Part shown: piece by piece, positions 35,568 to 44,955 of the stretch
Layout: the number at the start of each line of letters is the position of its first letter
Numbering within the stretch: position 1 is the first letter of the stretch
Assembly (NCBI RefSeq): GCF_040549485.1
Contig: NZ_JBEPTK010000002.1
Location: 558,001-622,000 of the forward strand
DNA from: Constrictibacter sp. MBR-5
Lineage (GTDB): Bacteria; Pseudomonadota; Alphaproteobacteria; JAJUGE01
DNA length: 64,000 nucleotides
Reading direction: 5' to 3'
The notes under the pieces: model-generated
The model's input: the letters and a program-made list of their open reading frames with translations, nothing else
Database searches by the model: none
Told to the model about the DNA's origin: nothing
Made by a program: the position numbers and the translations under genes

Positions 35568-36356
35568 ATGTCGGTCTACGTCGCGGACGATCCGGTCGCC
35601 TATGAGGCCTTCATGGGCCGGTGGAGCCGACGGCTCGCGCCGCGGCTCATCGCCCATGCGGGCATTGCGGCGGGCGACCACGTGCTCGATCTGGGCTGCG
35701 GCACGGGCACGCTGACCGAGGCGCTGGCGGATCACGGCGCCGCCGTCACCGCCGTCGACTTTTCGCAGGCCTACGCCGACCATACCGCGGCGCGGCTCGC
35801 CGGCCGCGCCGTCGTCGAGCAGGGCGACGCACGCAGCCTGCGGTTCGGGGACGGCGCCTTCGACGCCGCCATGGCGTCGCTCGTCCTCGACACCATCCCG
35901 GAAGCCGATCGGGCCGTTGCGGAAATGCGGCGGGTCGTGCGGCCGGGTGGTACGGTGGCGGCCGGCGTCTTCGACTATTGGGGCGGCTACGGCGTCTTCG
36001 CCCTGCTCTGGGACATCGCCGCCGTGCTCGACGAGGCGGGCAGGGCGCTGCGCGACGAACTCCTGTCGCACCCGCTGCCGCGGGCCGGTGCACTGACCGG
36101 CCTGTGGCGTGCGGCGGGCATGGCGGAGGTGGAGGAGGTGCCGGTCGTCCTCTCGTTCGACTATGCGGATTTCGCCGACTACTGGTCGACCTTCGAGACG
36201 GGACAGGGCCGTACCGGCCGCTACGTCCTGTCGCTGTCGCCGCCTGCCCGCGAGCGCCTGCGTGGCCATGCGGAAGCGGCCTACCGGGCCGCCATGCCGG
36301 ACGGACCGCGCTCCTTCGCGGTCATCGTCCGGGCGGTCAGGGGGAGGGTGCCGTAG
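35568..36356 (+). CDS. Class I SAM-dependent methyltransferase (UbiE/type-11-like)
   Basis: A 262-residue cytosolic methyltransferase. The SAM-binding motif is HVLDLGCGTGTLTEAL, then AVTAVDFSQAYADHTAARL, with acidic motif AVVEQGDARSLRFGDGAFD and post-motif MRRVVRPGGTVAAGVFDYWG. The substrate is unknown. It starts 10 bases after the permease and may be in the importer operon. Its 3' end overlaps the convergent P-type ATPase gene by 20 bases. Confidence 0.9.
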   Translation: MSVYVADDPVAYEAFMGRWSRRLAPRLIAHAGIAAGDHVLDLGCGTGTLTEALADHGAAVTAVDFSQAYADHTAARLAGRAVVEQGDARSLRFGDGAFDAAMASLVLDTIPEADRAVAEMRRVVRPGGTVAAGVFDYWGGYGVFALLWDIAAVLDEAGRALRDELLSHPLPRAGALTGLWRAAGMAEVEEVPVVLSFDYADFADYWSTFETGQGRTGRYVLSLSPPARERLRGHAEAAYRAAMPDGPRSFAVIVRAVRGRVP

Positions 36357-39084
36357 GGGCAGACGCGCGACCTCCGCCCCTGAAGCCCCGGCGCAGCGAC
36401 TTCTCGACCTCCAGCACCACCAGCAGCGCCACGCCGGTCGCGACGATCGCGAGACCGTCCAGGACGGTCACGGGCCGGGTGTGGAACAGCGCCTGCATGA
36501 ACGGCAGGTAGGTGAACGCGAGCTGGAGCACGACGACCAGACCGACGCCGATCAGGACCGGCGAGGTGCCGCGGACGCCGATGAGCGTCATCGACCCGAC
36601 GCGCAGGTAGCGAACGCTGAAGAGATAGAACACCTCCATCGCGACCAGGGTGTTCACCGCAATCGTCCGCGCCTCCTCCAGCGGCAGGCCGCGCGCAGTC
36701 GCCCAGGCGAACATGCCGAAGATACCGGCGACGAACAGGCCCGACACCAGCACGACCCGCCAGACCAGGAAGGCCGAGAGCAGCGGCTCGTCGGCCGGTC
36801 GCGGCGGCCGGCGCATGGCGTCCTTCTCGGTCGGCTCGAACGCCAGCGTCATGGCCAGCGCCACCGAGCTGACCATGTTCACCCACAGGATCTGCAGCGG
36901 CGTGATCGGCAGCGCCCACCCGAGCAGGATGGCCGCGACGATGGCGAAGGCCTCGCCCCCGTTGATCGGCAGCAGGAAGGCGATCGTCTTCTTAAGATTG
37001 TCGTAGACCGTCCGCCCCTCGCGCACCGCGGCGGCGATCGAGGCGAAATTGTCGTCCGTCAGCACCATGCCGGCGGCTTCCTTGGCGGCTTCGGTGCCCT
37101 TCCGGCCCATTGCGATGCCGACGTCGGCGCGCTTCAACGCGGGCGCATCGTTGATGCCGTCGCCGGTCATGGCGACCACCGCCCCCTCGGCCTGCAGGGC
37201 GGCGACCAGCCGCAGCTTGTGCTCGGGACTGGTGCGGGCGAACACGTCCGTCTCCACGACGCGCCGGCGCAGGGCCGGATCGTCCAGGCCCTCCAGTTCC
37301 TGGCCGGTCGCGACGCTGTCGGTCTTCTCCAGTCCCAATTGTGCGGCGATCGCCCGTGCGGTCGCCGCGTGGTCGCCGGTGATCATCTTGACGCCGATCC
37401 CCGCCGCTCGGCAGTCGGCGACGGCGGCGATGGCCTCCTCGCGCGGCGGGTCGATCAGACCGACGAGGCCGAGCAGGACGAGCCCTCCTTCGACGTCGCC
37501 GAACGCGAGTTCGTGCATGCCGGGCGCCGGTCGGGTCGCCAGCGCGAGCACGCGCTGCCCGTCGGCGGCCAAGGCTTCGACACGCCGATGCCAGTCATCC
37601 GGCGCGATCGGCACGTCGCCGTCGGCCCCGCGCGCATGGGAACACATGCCGATGATCCGTTCGGGGGCTCCTTTCACGACCACGAACCGGTCGCCGCCGG
37701 CATGGCCGTGGTGCAGCGTCGCCATGAAGCGGTGCTCCGCGTCGAACGGGATTTCATCCGCCCGCCGCCAGCGCACCCGGTCGTCGTGCTCGTCCAGTCC
37801 CGCCTTGATCGCGAAGGCTGCAAGAGCCCCTTCCATCGGGTCGCCGTCGACCGCCCAGCCCTCGTCGGTCCTGTGCAGTGCGGCGTCGTTGCAGAGCAGG
37901 GCGGCGCGCGTCAGCTCGGCCAGGGGCGCCGTCTGCGCCGGATCCACGTCCTTTCCGCCGGACCGGATGGCGCCGCGCGGCTCGTAGCCGACGCCCGTCA
38001 CCTCGTACTGCCCGGAGTGCGTCGCCACCGAGCGCACCGTCATCTCGTTGCGGGTGAGCGTCCCCGTCTTGTCGGTACAGATGACCGACACCGCCCCTAG
38101 AGTCTCGACCGCCGGCAGGCGGCGGATGATGGCGCGCCGCGCGGCCATCCGCTGGACGCCGATCGCCAGCGTGATCGTCATGACCGCCGGTAGCCCCTCC
38201 GGGATCGACGCAACCGCAACCGCCACCGCCGCGAGGAACATCTCCGCCGGCGCATAGTCGCGGACGAAGACGCCGAAGGCGAAGATCGCGGCACTCGCCG
38301 CCAGGATCACGAGCGTGAGCCGGCGTGCGAGCAGGTTCATCTGGCGCACCAGCGGGGTGGTCAGTTCCTCGACGGAGCCGAGCATCCGGCTGATCCGGCC
38401 CAGTTCGGTACCGCTGCCCGTCGCGACCGCCACGCCGCTGCCCTGGCCGCCCGTGACGAGGGTTCCGGAGAAGGCCATCCCGGTGCGGTCTCCGAGCGGC
38501 GCGTCCGGAGCCACGGCGGCAGGCGACTTCTCGACCGGAACCGATTCGCCGGTGAGGACGGCTTCCTCGATGCGCAGGTTGCGGGCGCGCAGAATCCGGA
38601 CGTCCGCCGGGACCCGGTCGCCGGCTTCGAGCAGCACGATGTCACCCGGCACCACCGCGTCGGCGTCGATACTGGCGCGACGGCCGTCGCGCACGACAGA
38701 TGCGTGCGGCGTCAGCATGTCGCGGATCGCGTCGAGGGCCCGTTCGGCTCGGCCTTCCTGAATGAAGCCGACGCTGGTGTTCACGACGACGACGAGGAGG
38801 ATGACCGCCGCATCGATCGCATGGCCGAGGAGGGCGGTGACGCCGGCGGCGCCGATCAGCACGTAGATCAGCAGATTGTCGAACTGGGCGAGCAGTCGGC
38901 GCAGTGTGCTTCGGCCCTGCGCCGCCGGCAGCCGGTTGGGACCGTAGGTTTCGAGCCGACGGGCGGCTTCGGTACCGCTCAAGCCGTCGGGGCCGGCATC
39001 GAGCGCCTGGAGAGCGGACTCGGCGGGCGTCGCGTGCCAGTCGTCCCGACGGGACTCCACGGGGGCGTCAGGTGGCATGCGCAT
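36337..39084 (-). CDS. P-type cation-transporting ATPase (P2-type)
   Basis: A 915-residue ion pump with N-terminal cation-ATPase domain, TGES actuator loop (AVLTGESVPVEK), M4 motif SIPEGLPAVMT, phosphorylation Asp338 in CTDKTGTLT, nucleotide-binding KGAPER, and hinge MTGDGINDAPALK. About ten transmembrane helices are expected. M6 reads ILWVNMVSSVALAMTLAFEP, lacking the Asp found at this place in Ca2+ pumps. It therefore belongs to a bacterial P2 branch of uncertain ion, for which Ca2+ should not be assumed. The start at 39084 (alternative 39078) is chosen because the conserved N-domain begins soon after. Confidence 0.9.
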   Translation of the reverse strand: MRMPPDAPVESRRDDWHATPAESALQALDAGPDGLSGTEAARRLETYGPNRLPAAQGRSTLRRLLAQFDNLLIYVLIGAAGVTALLGHAIDAAVILLVVVVNTSVGFIQEGRAERALDAIRDMLTPHASVVRDGRRASIDADAVVPGDIVLLEAGDRVPADVRILRARNLRIEEAVLTGESVPVEKSPAAVAPDAPLGDRTGMAFSGTLVTGGQGSGVAVATGSGTELGRISRMLGSVEELTTPLVRQMNLLARRLTLVILAASAAIFAFGVFVRDYAPAEMFLAAVAVAVASIPEGLPAVMTITLAIGVQRMAARRAIIRRLPAVETLGAVSVICTDKTGTLTRNEMTVRSVATHSGQYEVTGVGYEPRGAIRSGGKDVDPAQTAPLAELTRAALLCNDAALHRTDEGWAVDGDPMEGALAAFAIKAGLDEHDDRVRWRRADEIPFDAEHRFMATLHHGHAGGDRFVVVKGAPERIIGMCSHARGADGDVPIAPDDWHRRVEALAADGQRVLALATRPAPGMHELAFGDVEGGLVLLGLVGLIDPPREEAIAAVADCRAAGIGVKMITGDHAATARAIAAQLGLEKTDSVATGQELEGLDDPALRRRVVETDVFARTSPEHKLRLVAALQAEGAVVAMTGDGINDAPALKRADVGIAMGRKGTEAAKEAAGMVLTDDNFASIAAAVREGRTVYDNLKKTIAFLLPINGGEAFAIVAAILLGWALPITPLQILWVNMVSSVALAMTLAFEPTEKDAMRRPPRPADEPLLSAFLVWRVVLVSGLFVAGIFGMFAWATARGLPLEEARTIAVNTLVAMEVFYLFSVRYLRVGSMTLIGVRGTSPVLIGVGLVVVLQLAFTYLPFMQALFHTRPVTVLDGLAIVATGVALLVVLEVEKSLRRGFRGGGRASAPTAPSP

Positions 39085-39238
39085 ACTCTCGTTACGGATC
39101 GGATGAGCGGCGGTCGCTCGCCAGTAGGCTGGCCCTGCATGAGATCGACGAGCCCGGCTCCGCACGCTGGTCTCCGAGACAAACGCGTCACCCATGCTTA
39201 CGGGTGCAGTCCGCCCCCGCATTGACGAACCTCAATGC

Positions 39239-39255
39239 GCGGACGGCCCGTCCGC
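39239..39255 (-). terminator. Possible terminator hairpin after the PLP decarboxylase gene
   Basis: GCGGACG (39239-39245) pairs perfectly with CGTCCGC (39249-39255) around a 3-base loop, some 50 bases past the stop of the leftward operon. No T-run follows, so the call is tentative. Confidence 0.35.
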
Positions 39256-39303
39256 CCCGACCGGCTCACCCGACCGGCTGCCCACCAGGCCGATGCGCCG
39301 GAA

Positions 39304-40545
39304 TCAGTAGGTCGCCGTCATTGTCGCTGCCGTTCCCGCTTGCCGCACCGCCGCCACCGCCGCACGCAGGTCCGCCACATAGGTTTCCCGCGCGTCCTCG
39401 TGCAGCAGCGACATCATCATGTGCAGCGCCGGGGGCAGGCGGGTGGCGTTCACCAGCCATCCTTTCGCCGACATGCGTTCGCCGACGGCCAGGATGTCGA
39501 GGTCGCGCGCGCGGTAGGAGATGACGCTGATGTCGGGCGATCCGACGATCTCGAGCCCGTCGATCGCCGCGATGTCGGCGATATAGGCCTTCGTCATCCG
39601 CATCAGGCGGCCCGCGATCTCGGTATAGCCGTCCTCGCCGAGATGGTTCAGTAACGCCCAGGCGGCCGCCACGGCGCCACCGGGGCGGGTGCCGACCAGC
39701 GTCTCGGTGATGAACCGGCCCGACGACCACTCCGCGTGGTCGAACTTCTGATGCTCGCGATAGGCCTCCGAACGGTAGAAGACCGTCGAGGCGGGCTTCG
39801 CCGCCCAGCCGAACTTGTGCAGGTCGGCCGACATGGAGCGTACCCCCGGCACCGAAAAATCGAAATCCGGGATTGGGTAGCCGGCGCGGCGCACGAACGG
39901 CGCCAGATAGCCGCCGACGCAGGCATCGACGTGCAGCCACAGGTCGCGCGCCTCGGCGATCGCTCCCAGTTCCGCGATCGGGTCGATCACGCCATGCGGA
40001 AAGCAGGGTGCCGATCCAACGATCATCATCGTCGACCCGTCGATCGCCGCATCCATGGCGCGGGCGTCGGCACGGTAGTCGGGGCGCAGATCGACCCGCC
40101 GGATCTCCAGGTCCATCAGGTCGGCCGCCTTGTCGAAGGCGGGGTGGAGCGACAGGGGGGCGACGATGTTCGGCCGGCCGTGCACGGGCCTGTTCGCCCT
40201 GGTCCAGTCCCGGCACGTCTTCACCGCGAGGAGGATGCTCTCCGTCCCGCCCGTCGTCATGTTCCCGCAGGCCTCGTCGGGCGCGTTGAACAGGCCGAGC
40301 GCCATGTCCACCACGTCCTGTTCCATCCGGCGCAGGCTGGGGAAGGCGCGCTTGGCGCCCAGGGCGTTCTCGCTGAAGAAGGCCATGTAGGCGTGTTTCA
40401 CCACGTCCTCGGCCTCGGGCGTGGCGCCGAACATATAGGCCGGGGTCCGGCCTTGCCGCCAGGGGGCGTCGTCCGCCTTCATCGACGCGAGTGCGGCGTC
40501 GACCGTGGCGCGGTCCAGGCCGTGGGCGGGCAGGGTCTTGCGCAT
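39304..40545 (-). CDS. PLP-dependent decarboxylase/lyase (sphingosine-phosphate-lyase/GAD-like)
   Basis: A 413-residue fold-type I enzyme of the group II decarboxylase family. The PLP Lys244 is in SADLHKFGWAAK, and the Asp207 that contacts the pyridine nitrogen is in LHVDACVGGYLAPF. GNMTTGGTESILLAVK is the phosphate-binding segment. The closest general look is to sphingosine-1-phosphate lyase-like and glutamate/tyrosine decarboxylase-like proteins, all C-C lyases or decarboxylases of amine substrates. AAGGAGA precedes the ATG. It lies 26 bases after an acyl-CoA synthetase on the same strand, implying a joint pathway. Confidence 0.88.
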   Translation of the reverse strand: MRKTLPAHGLDRATVDAALASMKADDAPWRQGRTPAYMFGATPEAEDVVKHAYMAFFSENALGAKRAFPSLRRMEQDVVDMALGLFNAPDEACGNMTTGGTESILLAVKTCRDWTRANRPVHGRPNIVAPLSLHPAFDKAADLMDLEIRRVDLRPDYRADARAMDAAIDGSTMMIVGSAPCFPHGVIDPIAELGAIAEARDLWLHVDACVGGYLAPFVRRAGYPIPDFDFSVPGVRSMSADLHKFGWAAKPASTVFYRSEAYREHQKFDHAEWSSGRFITETLVGTRPGGAVAAAWALLNHLGEDGYTEIAGRLMRMTKAYIADIAAIDGLEIVGSPDISVISYRARDLDILAVGERMSAKGWLVNATRLPPALHMMMSLLHEDARETYVADLRAAVAAVRQAGTAATMTATY

Positions 40546-40571
40546 CGTCTTCTCCTTCGGTCCCGTCCGCG

Positions 40572-42209
40572 TCAGGCGCCGGCAGTCGCCAGGACATAAT
40601 CCTTGAAGCGCTCGCGCAGGGCGGTCTTCTGGATCTTTCCCGTGGCCGTGTGAGGAATCTCGTCGACGAACACCACCGCGTCGGGCAGCCACCATTTCGC
40701 GATCTGCGGCGCCATCCAGTCGAGCAGGGCGGCGGTCGACACGACCGTTCCGGGCTTTCTTACGATGACGAGAAGCGGCCGCTCGTCCCACTTCGGGTGC
40801 CGGACGCCGATGACCGCCGCCTCCGCCACGTCGGGATGACCCACGGCGATGTTCTCCAGGTCGATCGAGCTGATCCACTCGCCGCCCGACTTGATGACGT
40901 CCTTGGAGCGGTCGGTGATCTGCAGGAAGCCGTGGGCGTCCAGCGATCCGACATCGCCCGTGTCCAGCCAGCCGTCGCCGTCGACGATGTCGCCGCCTTC
41001 TCCCTTGAAGTACCTCGCAGCCACGCCGGGTCCGCGCACCAGGATGCTGCCGAACGAGACGCCGTCGCGCGGCATGACGCTGCCGTCGGGTGCGACCACC
41101 TTCATCTCGACGGAGAAGGCGGGCCGGCCCTGCCGTGTCTTCAGCGACAGGCGTTCGTCGTGGGACAGGTCGCCCATGCCGCCCTTCATCGTGGCGATCG
41201 TGCCGAGCGGCGACATCTCCGTCATGCCCCAGCCCTGGAAGACCTCGACGCCGTACCGGTCCTCGAAGGTCTCGATCATGCTGCGCGGCACCGCGGATCC
41301 CCCGATCGTCACGCGCTTGAGGGTCGAGAGGTGGCCGCCGGTCTTCTCCAGATGCTGCAGCAGCATCAGCCAGACCGTCGGCACCGCCGCCGTATAGGTC
41401 ACCCCCTCCGTCTCCAGCAGCTCGTGAATGCTGGCCCCGTCGAGCTTCGTGCCCGGCAGGACCAGCTTCGCGCCGGCCATGGGCGCCGTGTAGGGCAGGC
41501 ACCAGGCGTTCGCGTGGAACATCGGCACCACCGCCAGCACCGTGTCGGCGCTGGTCAGGCCCATCGCGTCGGCGCCGTTGATGACCATCGCATGCAGCAG
41601 GGTCGAGCGGTGCGAGTAGAGAACGCCCTTGGGGTTGCCCGTGGTGCCGGAGGTGTAGCAGAGCGCCAGCGCGTCCCGCTCGTCGACGCTGCGCCACCGG
41701 AAGCCCTCGTCCTCGGCGGCCAGCAGGTCCTCGTAGCAGTGGACGGGGACGGTCAGCCGGGTCGGGGGCATGTGTTCCCGGTCGGTCATCAGGACCACCG
41801 CCTCGACGCCCGGGATCCGGTCCGCGATGCCCTCCAGTACCGGCAGGGTGGCGAGGTCCGCCAGGATCACCCTGTCTTCGGCGTGGTTGACGATGTAGGC
41901 GATCTGGTCGGCGAACAGGCGCGGGTTGATCGTGTGCAGCACCATCCCGGTGCCGGCGGTCGCGAAATAGGCCTCCAGGTGGCGGTAGCCGTTCCAGGCG
42001 AGCGTGCCCACGCGGTCCCCGGCCTTCAGGCCCAGCCGCTCCAGTGCCGCCGCGAGGCGCCGCGTGCGTCGGTGAAGTTCCGAATAGGTGTATCGGTGGA
42101 GTTCGCCCTCGACCGTCCGCGTGACGATCTCGCGCTCGCCGTGCCAGTCGGCGGCATGGTCGATGATGCGCGGAACGAGAAGTGGCCAATCCTGCATCAG
42201 GCCGTGCAT
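40572..42209 (-). CDS. AMP-forming acyl-CoA synthetase (fatty-acid CoA ligase)
   Basis: A 545-residue member of the ANL superfamily. The P-loop is [14 protein letters not shown]5 is [12 protein letters not shown]7 is [11 protein letters not shown] and A8 is [15 protein letters not shown]; the catalytic Lys near the C-terminus is in [15 protein letters not shown]. It resembles medium/long-chain or fatty-acid CoA ligases of the AlkK type. The enzyme activates a carboxylate with ATP to acyl-AMP and then forms the CoA thioester. The downstream PLP decarboxylase is probably co-transcribed. Confidence 0.93.
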   Translation of the reverse strand: MHGLMQDWPLLVPRIIDHAADWHGEREIVTRTVEGELHRYTYSELHRRTRRLAAALERLGLKAGDRVGTLAWNGYRHLEAYFATAGTGMVLHTINPRLFADQIAYIVNHAEDRVILADLATLPVLEGIADRIPGVEAVVLMTDREHMPPTRLTVPVHCYEDLLAAEDEGFRWRSVDERDALALCYTSGTTGNPKGVLYSHRSTLLHAMVINGADAMGLTSADTVLAVVPMFHANAWCLPYTAPMAGAKLVLPGTKLDGASIHELLETEGVTYTAAVPTVWLMLLQHLEKTGGHLSTLKRVTIGGSAVPRSMIETFEDRYGVEVFQGWGMTEMSPLGTIATMKGGMGDLSHDERLSLKTRQGRPAFSVEMKVVAPDGSVMPRDGVSFGSILVRGPGVAARYFKGEGGDIVDGDGWLDTGDVGSLDAHGFLQITDRSKDVIKSGGEWISSIDLENIAVGHPDVAEAAVIGVRHPKWDERPLLVIVRKPGTVVSTAALLDWMAPQIAKWWLPDAVVFVDEIPHTATGKIQKTALRERFKDYVLATAGA

Positions 42210-42371
42210 GCGATTCTCCCCATGAAGCGCGATCTTTGCGATCGTCGTTGATCCGAATCACTCTAACACCGATGCGCCAGGGTACGATCTCGCCACGAGA
42301 TTGCGCGACCCGCCTCCGGGGGTACACTCCGCGGCGGCCGGTGCGTCGGCCGCATCGGAGGATGTGCCGCC

Positions 42372-43466
42372 ATGACCAATCTCCACATCGGGGACCCGGC
42401 ACCCTGGTTCATCGCGCCCGCCTCGAACAATCCGCGCTTCGTCTTCGCCAGCGCGGGCGGCCGCCACATCGTGCTGACCTTCTACGGCTCGGCCGCAGAC
42501 CCCGAGGGCGGCGAGGCGATCCGCCGGATCGAGGCCGCCGCCGCGCTGTTCGACGACACGCACTGCGCCTTCTTCGGCGTGACGGCCGACCCGGCCGACC
42601 GCGACCAGGGGCGGGTGACGCCGAATCGCAACGGCTATCGCTTCTTCTGGGACACCGAGGGCGAGGTCGCCCGCCTCTACGACGTGCTCGACGAGAATGG
42701 GCGGATGCGGCTGACCACGCTGATCCTCGACCCCAATCTGCGGGTCCTCGGGCGCATCACCCTGCCGGACGGTGCCGCCCATGCCCAGGCACTGCTCGAC
42801 ATCGTCCCGCGCCTGCCGCGCAACCCGCCGCCGGCGGCGGCGGCGATGCAGGCGCCGATCCTCGTGGTGCCGCGCGTCTTCGAGCCGGAATTCTGCCGCC
42901 ACCTCATCGGTCTCTACGAGTCGAACGGCGGCGAGGAATCCGGCTTCGTGCGCGACGAGGACGGCCGCACCAAGCTGGTGGTCGACCACGCGCACAAGCG
43001 CCGCCAGGACTACATCATCGCGGAGGAAGGCGTGCGCAACGCGGTGCGCGCGAGGATCCGTCGACGCCTGCTGCCGGAGATCCAGAAGGCGTTCCAGTAC
43101 GGCGTGACACGCATGGAGCGCTACATCGTCTGTTGCTACGACGCCGGCACCGGCGGCTATTTCCGGCCGCATCGGGACAACACCACCAAGGGCACGGCCC
43201 ACCGGCGCTTCGCCGTGACGCTCAACCTCAACGCCGAGGAGTTCGAAGGCGGCGAGCTGCGGTTCCCCGAATACGGCTCGCACCTCTACAAGCCGCCGAC
43301 GGGCGGCGCGGTCGTGTTCTCATGCTCGCTGCTGCACGAGGCGATGCCGGTGAGGAAGGGCAGGCGCTACGTCTTCCTGCCGTTCCTCTACGACGATGCC
43401 GCCGCGGCGATCCGCGAGCAGAACAACGCCTATCTCGATGAGAGCATCGGCGCCTACAACCGCTGA
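42372..43466 (+). CDS. Redoxin-like/2OG-Fe(II) prolyl-hydroxylase-like fusion protein
   Basis: A 364-residue two-domain protein. Residues 1-150 have a peroxiredoxin/AhpC-like fold pattern (IGDPAPWFIAPASNN, HIVLTFYGSAADPEGGEAI, FFGVTADPADRDQGRV). The peroxidatic Cys is missing at the expected place, so this domain is probably not an active peroxidase. Residues 165-345 are a prolyl-4-hydroxylase-like dioxygenase, with the iron-binding His267-X-Asp269 in FRPHRDN and His322 in LLHEAMP. KGRRYVFLPF supplies the Arg that binds 2-oxoglutarate. The hydroxylated target is unknown. The gene is alone, between the acyl-CoA synthetase (divergent) and TerC (convergent). Confidence 0.87.
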   Translation: MTNLHIGDPAPWFIAPASNNPRFVFASAGGRHIVLTFYGSAADPEGGEAIRRIEAAAALFDDTHCAFFGVTADPADRDQGRVTPNRNGYRFFWDTEGEVARLYDVLDENGRMRLTTLILDPNLRVLGRITLPDGAAHAQALLDIVPRLPRNPPPAAAAMQAPILVVPRVFEPEFCRHLIGLYESNGGEESGFVRDEDGRTKLVVDHAHKRRQDYIIAEEGVRNAVRARIRRRLLPEIQKAFQYGVTRMERYIVCCYDAGTGGYFRPHRDNTTKGTAHRRFAVTLNLNAEEFEGGELRFPEYGSHLYKPPTGGAVVFSCSLLHEAMPVRKGRRYVFLPFLYDDAAAAIREQNNAYLDESIGAYNR

Positions 43467-43491
43467 GGCGCGGTCGCGGCTCCGTCATGCC

Positions 43492-44136
43492 CTATTGCAC
43501 GGCGGCCGAAACCACCGGCCAGACCTCGTCGGCGCCGCGCCAGATCATTTCGATTGCGACGTAGAGGATCACCAGCAGGCCGACATAGGCGATCCACCGG
43601 TGCTTGTTGAGCAGGCGGGCGATGAAGGACGCCGCCAGCCCCATCAGGGCGATGGAGAGCGCCAGGCCGAAGATCAGCACCTCGGGATGCTCACGCGCGG
43701 CACCGGCGACCGCCAGGACGTTGTCGAGCGACATAGATATGTCGGCCACGACGATCTGCCATGCGGCCTGGGCGAACGTCTTGCGCGGCGGTTCTGCGGG
43801 CGCTTCGCCACTCTCCAGTGCCGCCGCGGCCTCCGCCTCGTGCTGATGCGAGATCCGCAGCTCCCGCCACATTTTCCAGCAGACCCAGAGCAGCAGCACG
43901 CCGCCCGCCAGCAACAACCCGATCACCTGGAGCAGTTGGGTGGTCAACCCGGCGAAGACGATGCGCAGCACCGTGGCCGCGATGATGCCGACCAGGATCG
44001 CCTTGTTGCGCTGGTCCTTCGGCAGCCCCGCGGCGGCGAGCCCGATGACGATCGCATTGTCGCCGGCCAGCACGAGGTCGATCATGATGACCTGGAGCAG
44101 CGCGGTAAGCGCCTCCGGGGTCAAAAACTCAGTCAT
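43492..44136 (-). CDS. TerC/YjbE-family integral membrane protein
   Basis: A 214-residue protein with six to seven transmembrane helices. The paired acidic motifs IDLVLAGDNAIVIGLA (helix 1) and ADISMSLDNVLAVAGAA (helix 4) are the hallmark of TerC proteins, several of which export Mn2+. A charged cytosolic loop (HQHEAEAAAALESGEAPAEP) separates the halves. GGAGG lies upstream in the mRNA. I looked for a yybP-ykoY manganese riboswitch in the leader and did not see its GGGGAGUAGC core. Confidence 0.93.
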   Translation of the reverse strand: MTEFLTPEALTALLQVIMIDLVLAGDNAIVIGLAAAGLPKDQRNKAILVGIIAATVLRIVFAGLTTQLLQVIGLLLAGGVLLLWVCWKMWRELRISHQHEAEAAAALESGEAPAEPPRKTFAQAAWQIVVADISMSLDNVLAVAGAAREHPEVLIFGLALSIALMGLAASFIARLLNKHRWIAYVGLLVILYVAIEMIWRGADEVWPVVSAAVQ

Positions 44137-44408
44137 CTAAGCGTTTCCTCCCAGCGGATGCGGCGGAGGGTGCACCAGAGGACCGACCCACTACGCCACG
44201 GCCAATAACGTTCCGGGCAAGGTGGGGTGCCCTGGAACGGAAGCAGCAGTGGGATGGGGAGGGCGGCGGACCACTCCGACGAATGATCAGTCCGACATCG
44301 CAACTCACGGGAGTTGCCAGAGGGGCCCGGCCTGAGCGACGGATTTATCCCGGAACCGGGATCCGCTCAAGGTGCGGCGGAGTGTCCGACGGATCGAGGG
44401 GAGATGGC

Positions 44409-44481
<73 letters not shown>

Positions 44482-44502
44482 GTGTCTCGGGCGCTGCGGC
44501 GA

Positions 44503-44796
44503 TCAGCGCGCGCGGTCCCATCGGAAGTTGTCGGCGTAGGCCTGGATCCGTACGAGCCGCTCCTGCGGTTCGCGCACGCTGTAGTCCAGGCCGTGCTTCT
44601 CGGCGTACGCGATCGCGGCGTCGCGGGTCTCGAAATAGAGACGCACCTGCTGGCGGGTGTCGCCGGAACTGGTCCAGCCCATCAGCGGGTCATGGCGCCG
44701 CGGCAACTCGGGCTCGTAGTCGAGCACCCAGTCGTTGGTCTTGCGACGGCCCTGCTGCATCGCCGTCCGCGAGGGCTTGTAGATCCGCGCCTTCAT
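44503..44796 (-). CDS. NDUFS4-like complex I accessory subunit
   Basis: A 97-residue protein matching the ETC complex I subunit conserved region (NDUFS4, 18-kDa type), an accessory subunit of NADH:ubiquinone oxidoreductase shared by alphaproteobacteria and mitochondria. Characteristic segments are MKARIYKPSRTAMQQGR, PLMGWTSSGDTRQQVRLYF and AIAYAEKHGLDYSV. Length is normal for bacterial members. It sits between the two tRNA genes, just outside the integrated element. Confidence 0.93.
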   Translation of the reverse strand: MKARIYKPSRTAMQQGRRKTNDWVLDYEPELPRRHDPLMGWTSSGDTRQQVRLYFETRDAAIAYAEKHGLDYSVREPQERLVRIQAYADNFRWDRAR

Positions 44797-44878
44797 CGAT
44801 CCGAACCGTTACGCTGGAAGTATGAGGTCAATCTAGGTGTCCCGCCATGTCCGGCGCAAGCGTCGTGCGGTTGGTTGG

Positions 44879-44952
44879 TCGGGGAGCCCGGATTCGAACC
44901 GGGGACCTTCTGCTCCCAAAGCAGACGCGCTACCAGCCTGCGCTACACCCCG
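44879..44952 (-). tRNA. tRNA-Pro (TGG anticodon), integration target
   Basis: The minus strand gives a 74-base cloverleaf: acceptor CGGGGTG with CTCCCCG (one T-T mismatch) plus discriminator A, D arm with GCAGGCTGGTAGCGC, anticodon loop TTTGGGA (TGG), and T arm CCCGG-TTCGAAT-CCGGG. Its 5' half, from the anticodon loop to beyond base 1, is also found at 50726-50771. The present gene is therefore a hybrid: the 3' half is chromosomal and the 5' half and promoter lie on the side of the integrated element. Confidence 0.95.
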
Positions 44953-44955
44953 CCC
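44910..44955. repeat. Left attachment-site copy (attL-like)
   Basis: 46 bases beginning CTGCTCCCAAAGCAGACGCG, identical to 50726-50771. They cover the tRNA-Pro anticodon-loop region through the 5' end plus three flanking bases. Here they are part of the intact tRNA gene. Confidence 0.9.

Noticed and set aside
40546-42402. Apparent N-terminal extension making the PLP decarboxylase over 1000 residues long
   Set aside because: The extension is the acyl-CoA synthetase gene read in the wrong frame. The true ATG at 40545 has its own ribosome site.
44137-44408. Possible manganese (yybP-ykoY) riboswitch before terC
   Set aside because: Read on the minus strand, the leader lacks the conserved GGGGAGUAGC core, and I saw no matching paired elements. 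No gene was found in this 272-base gap either.
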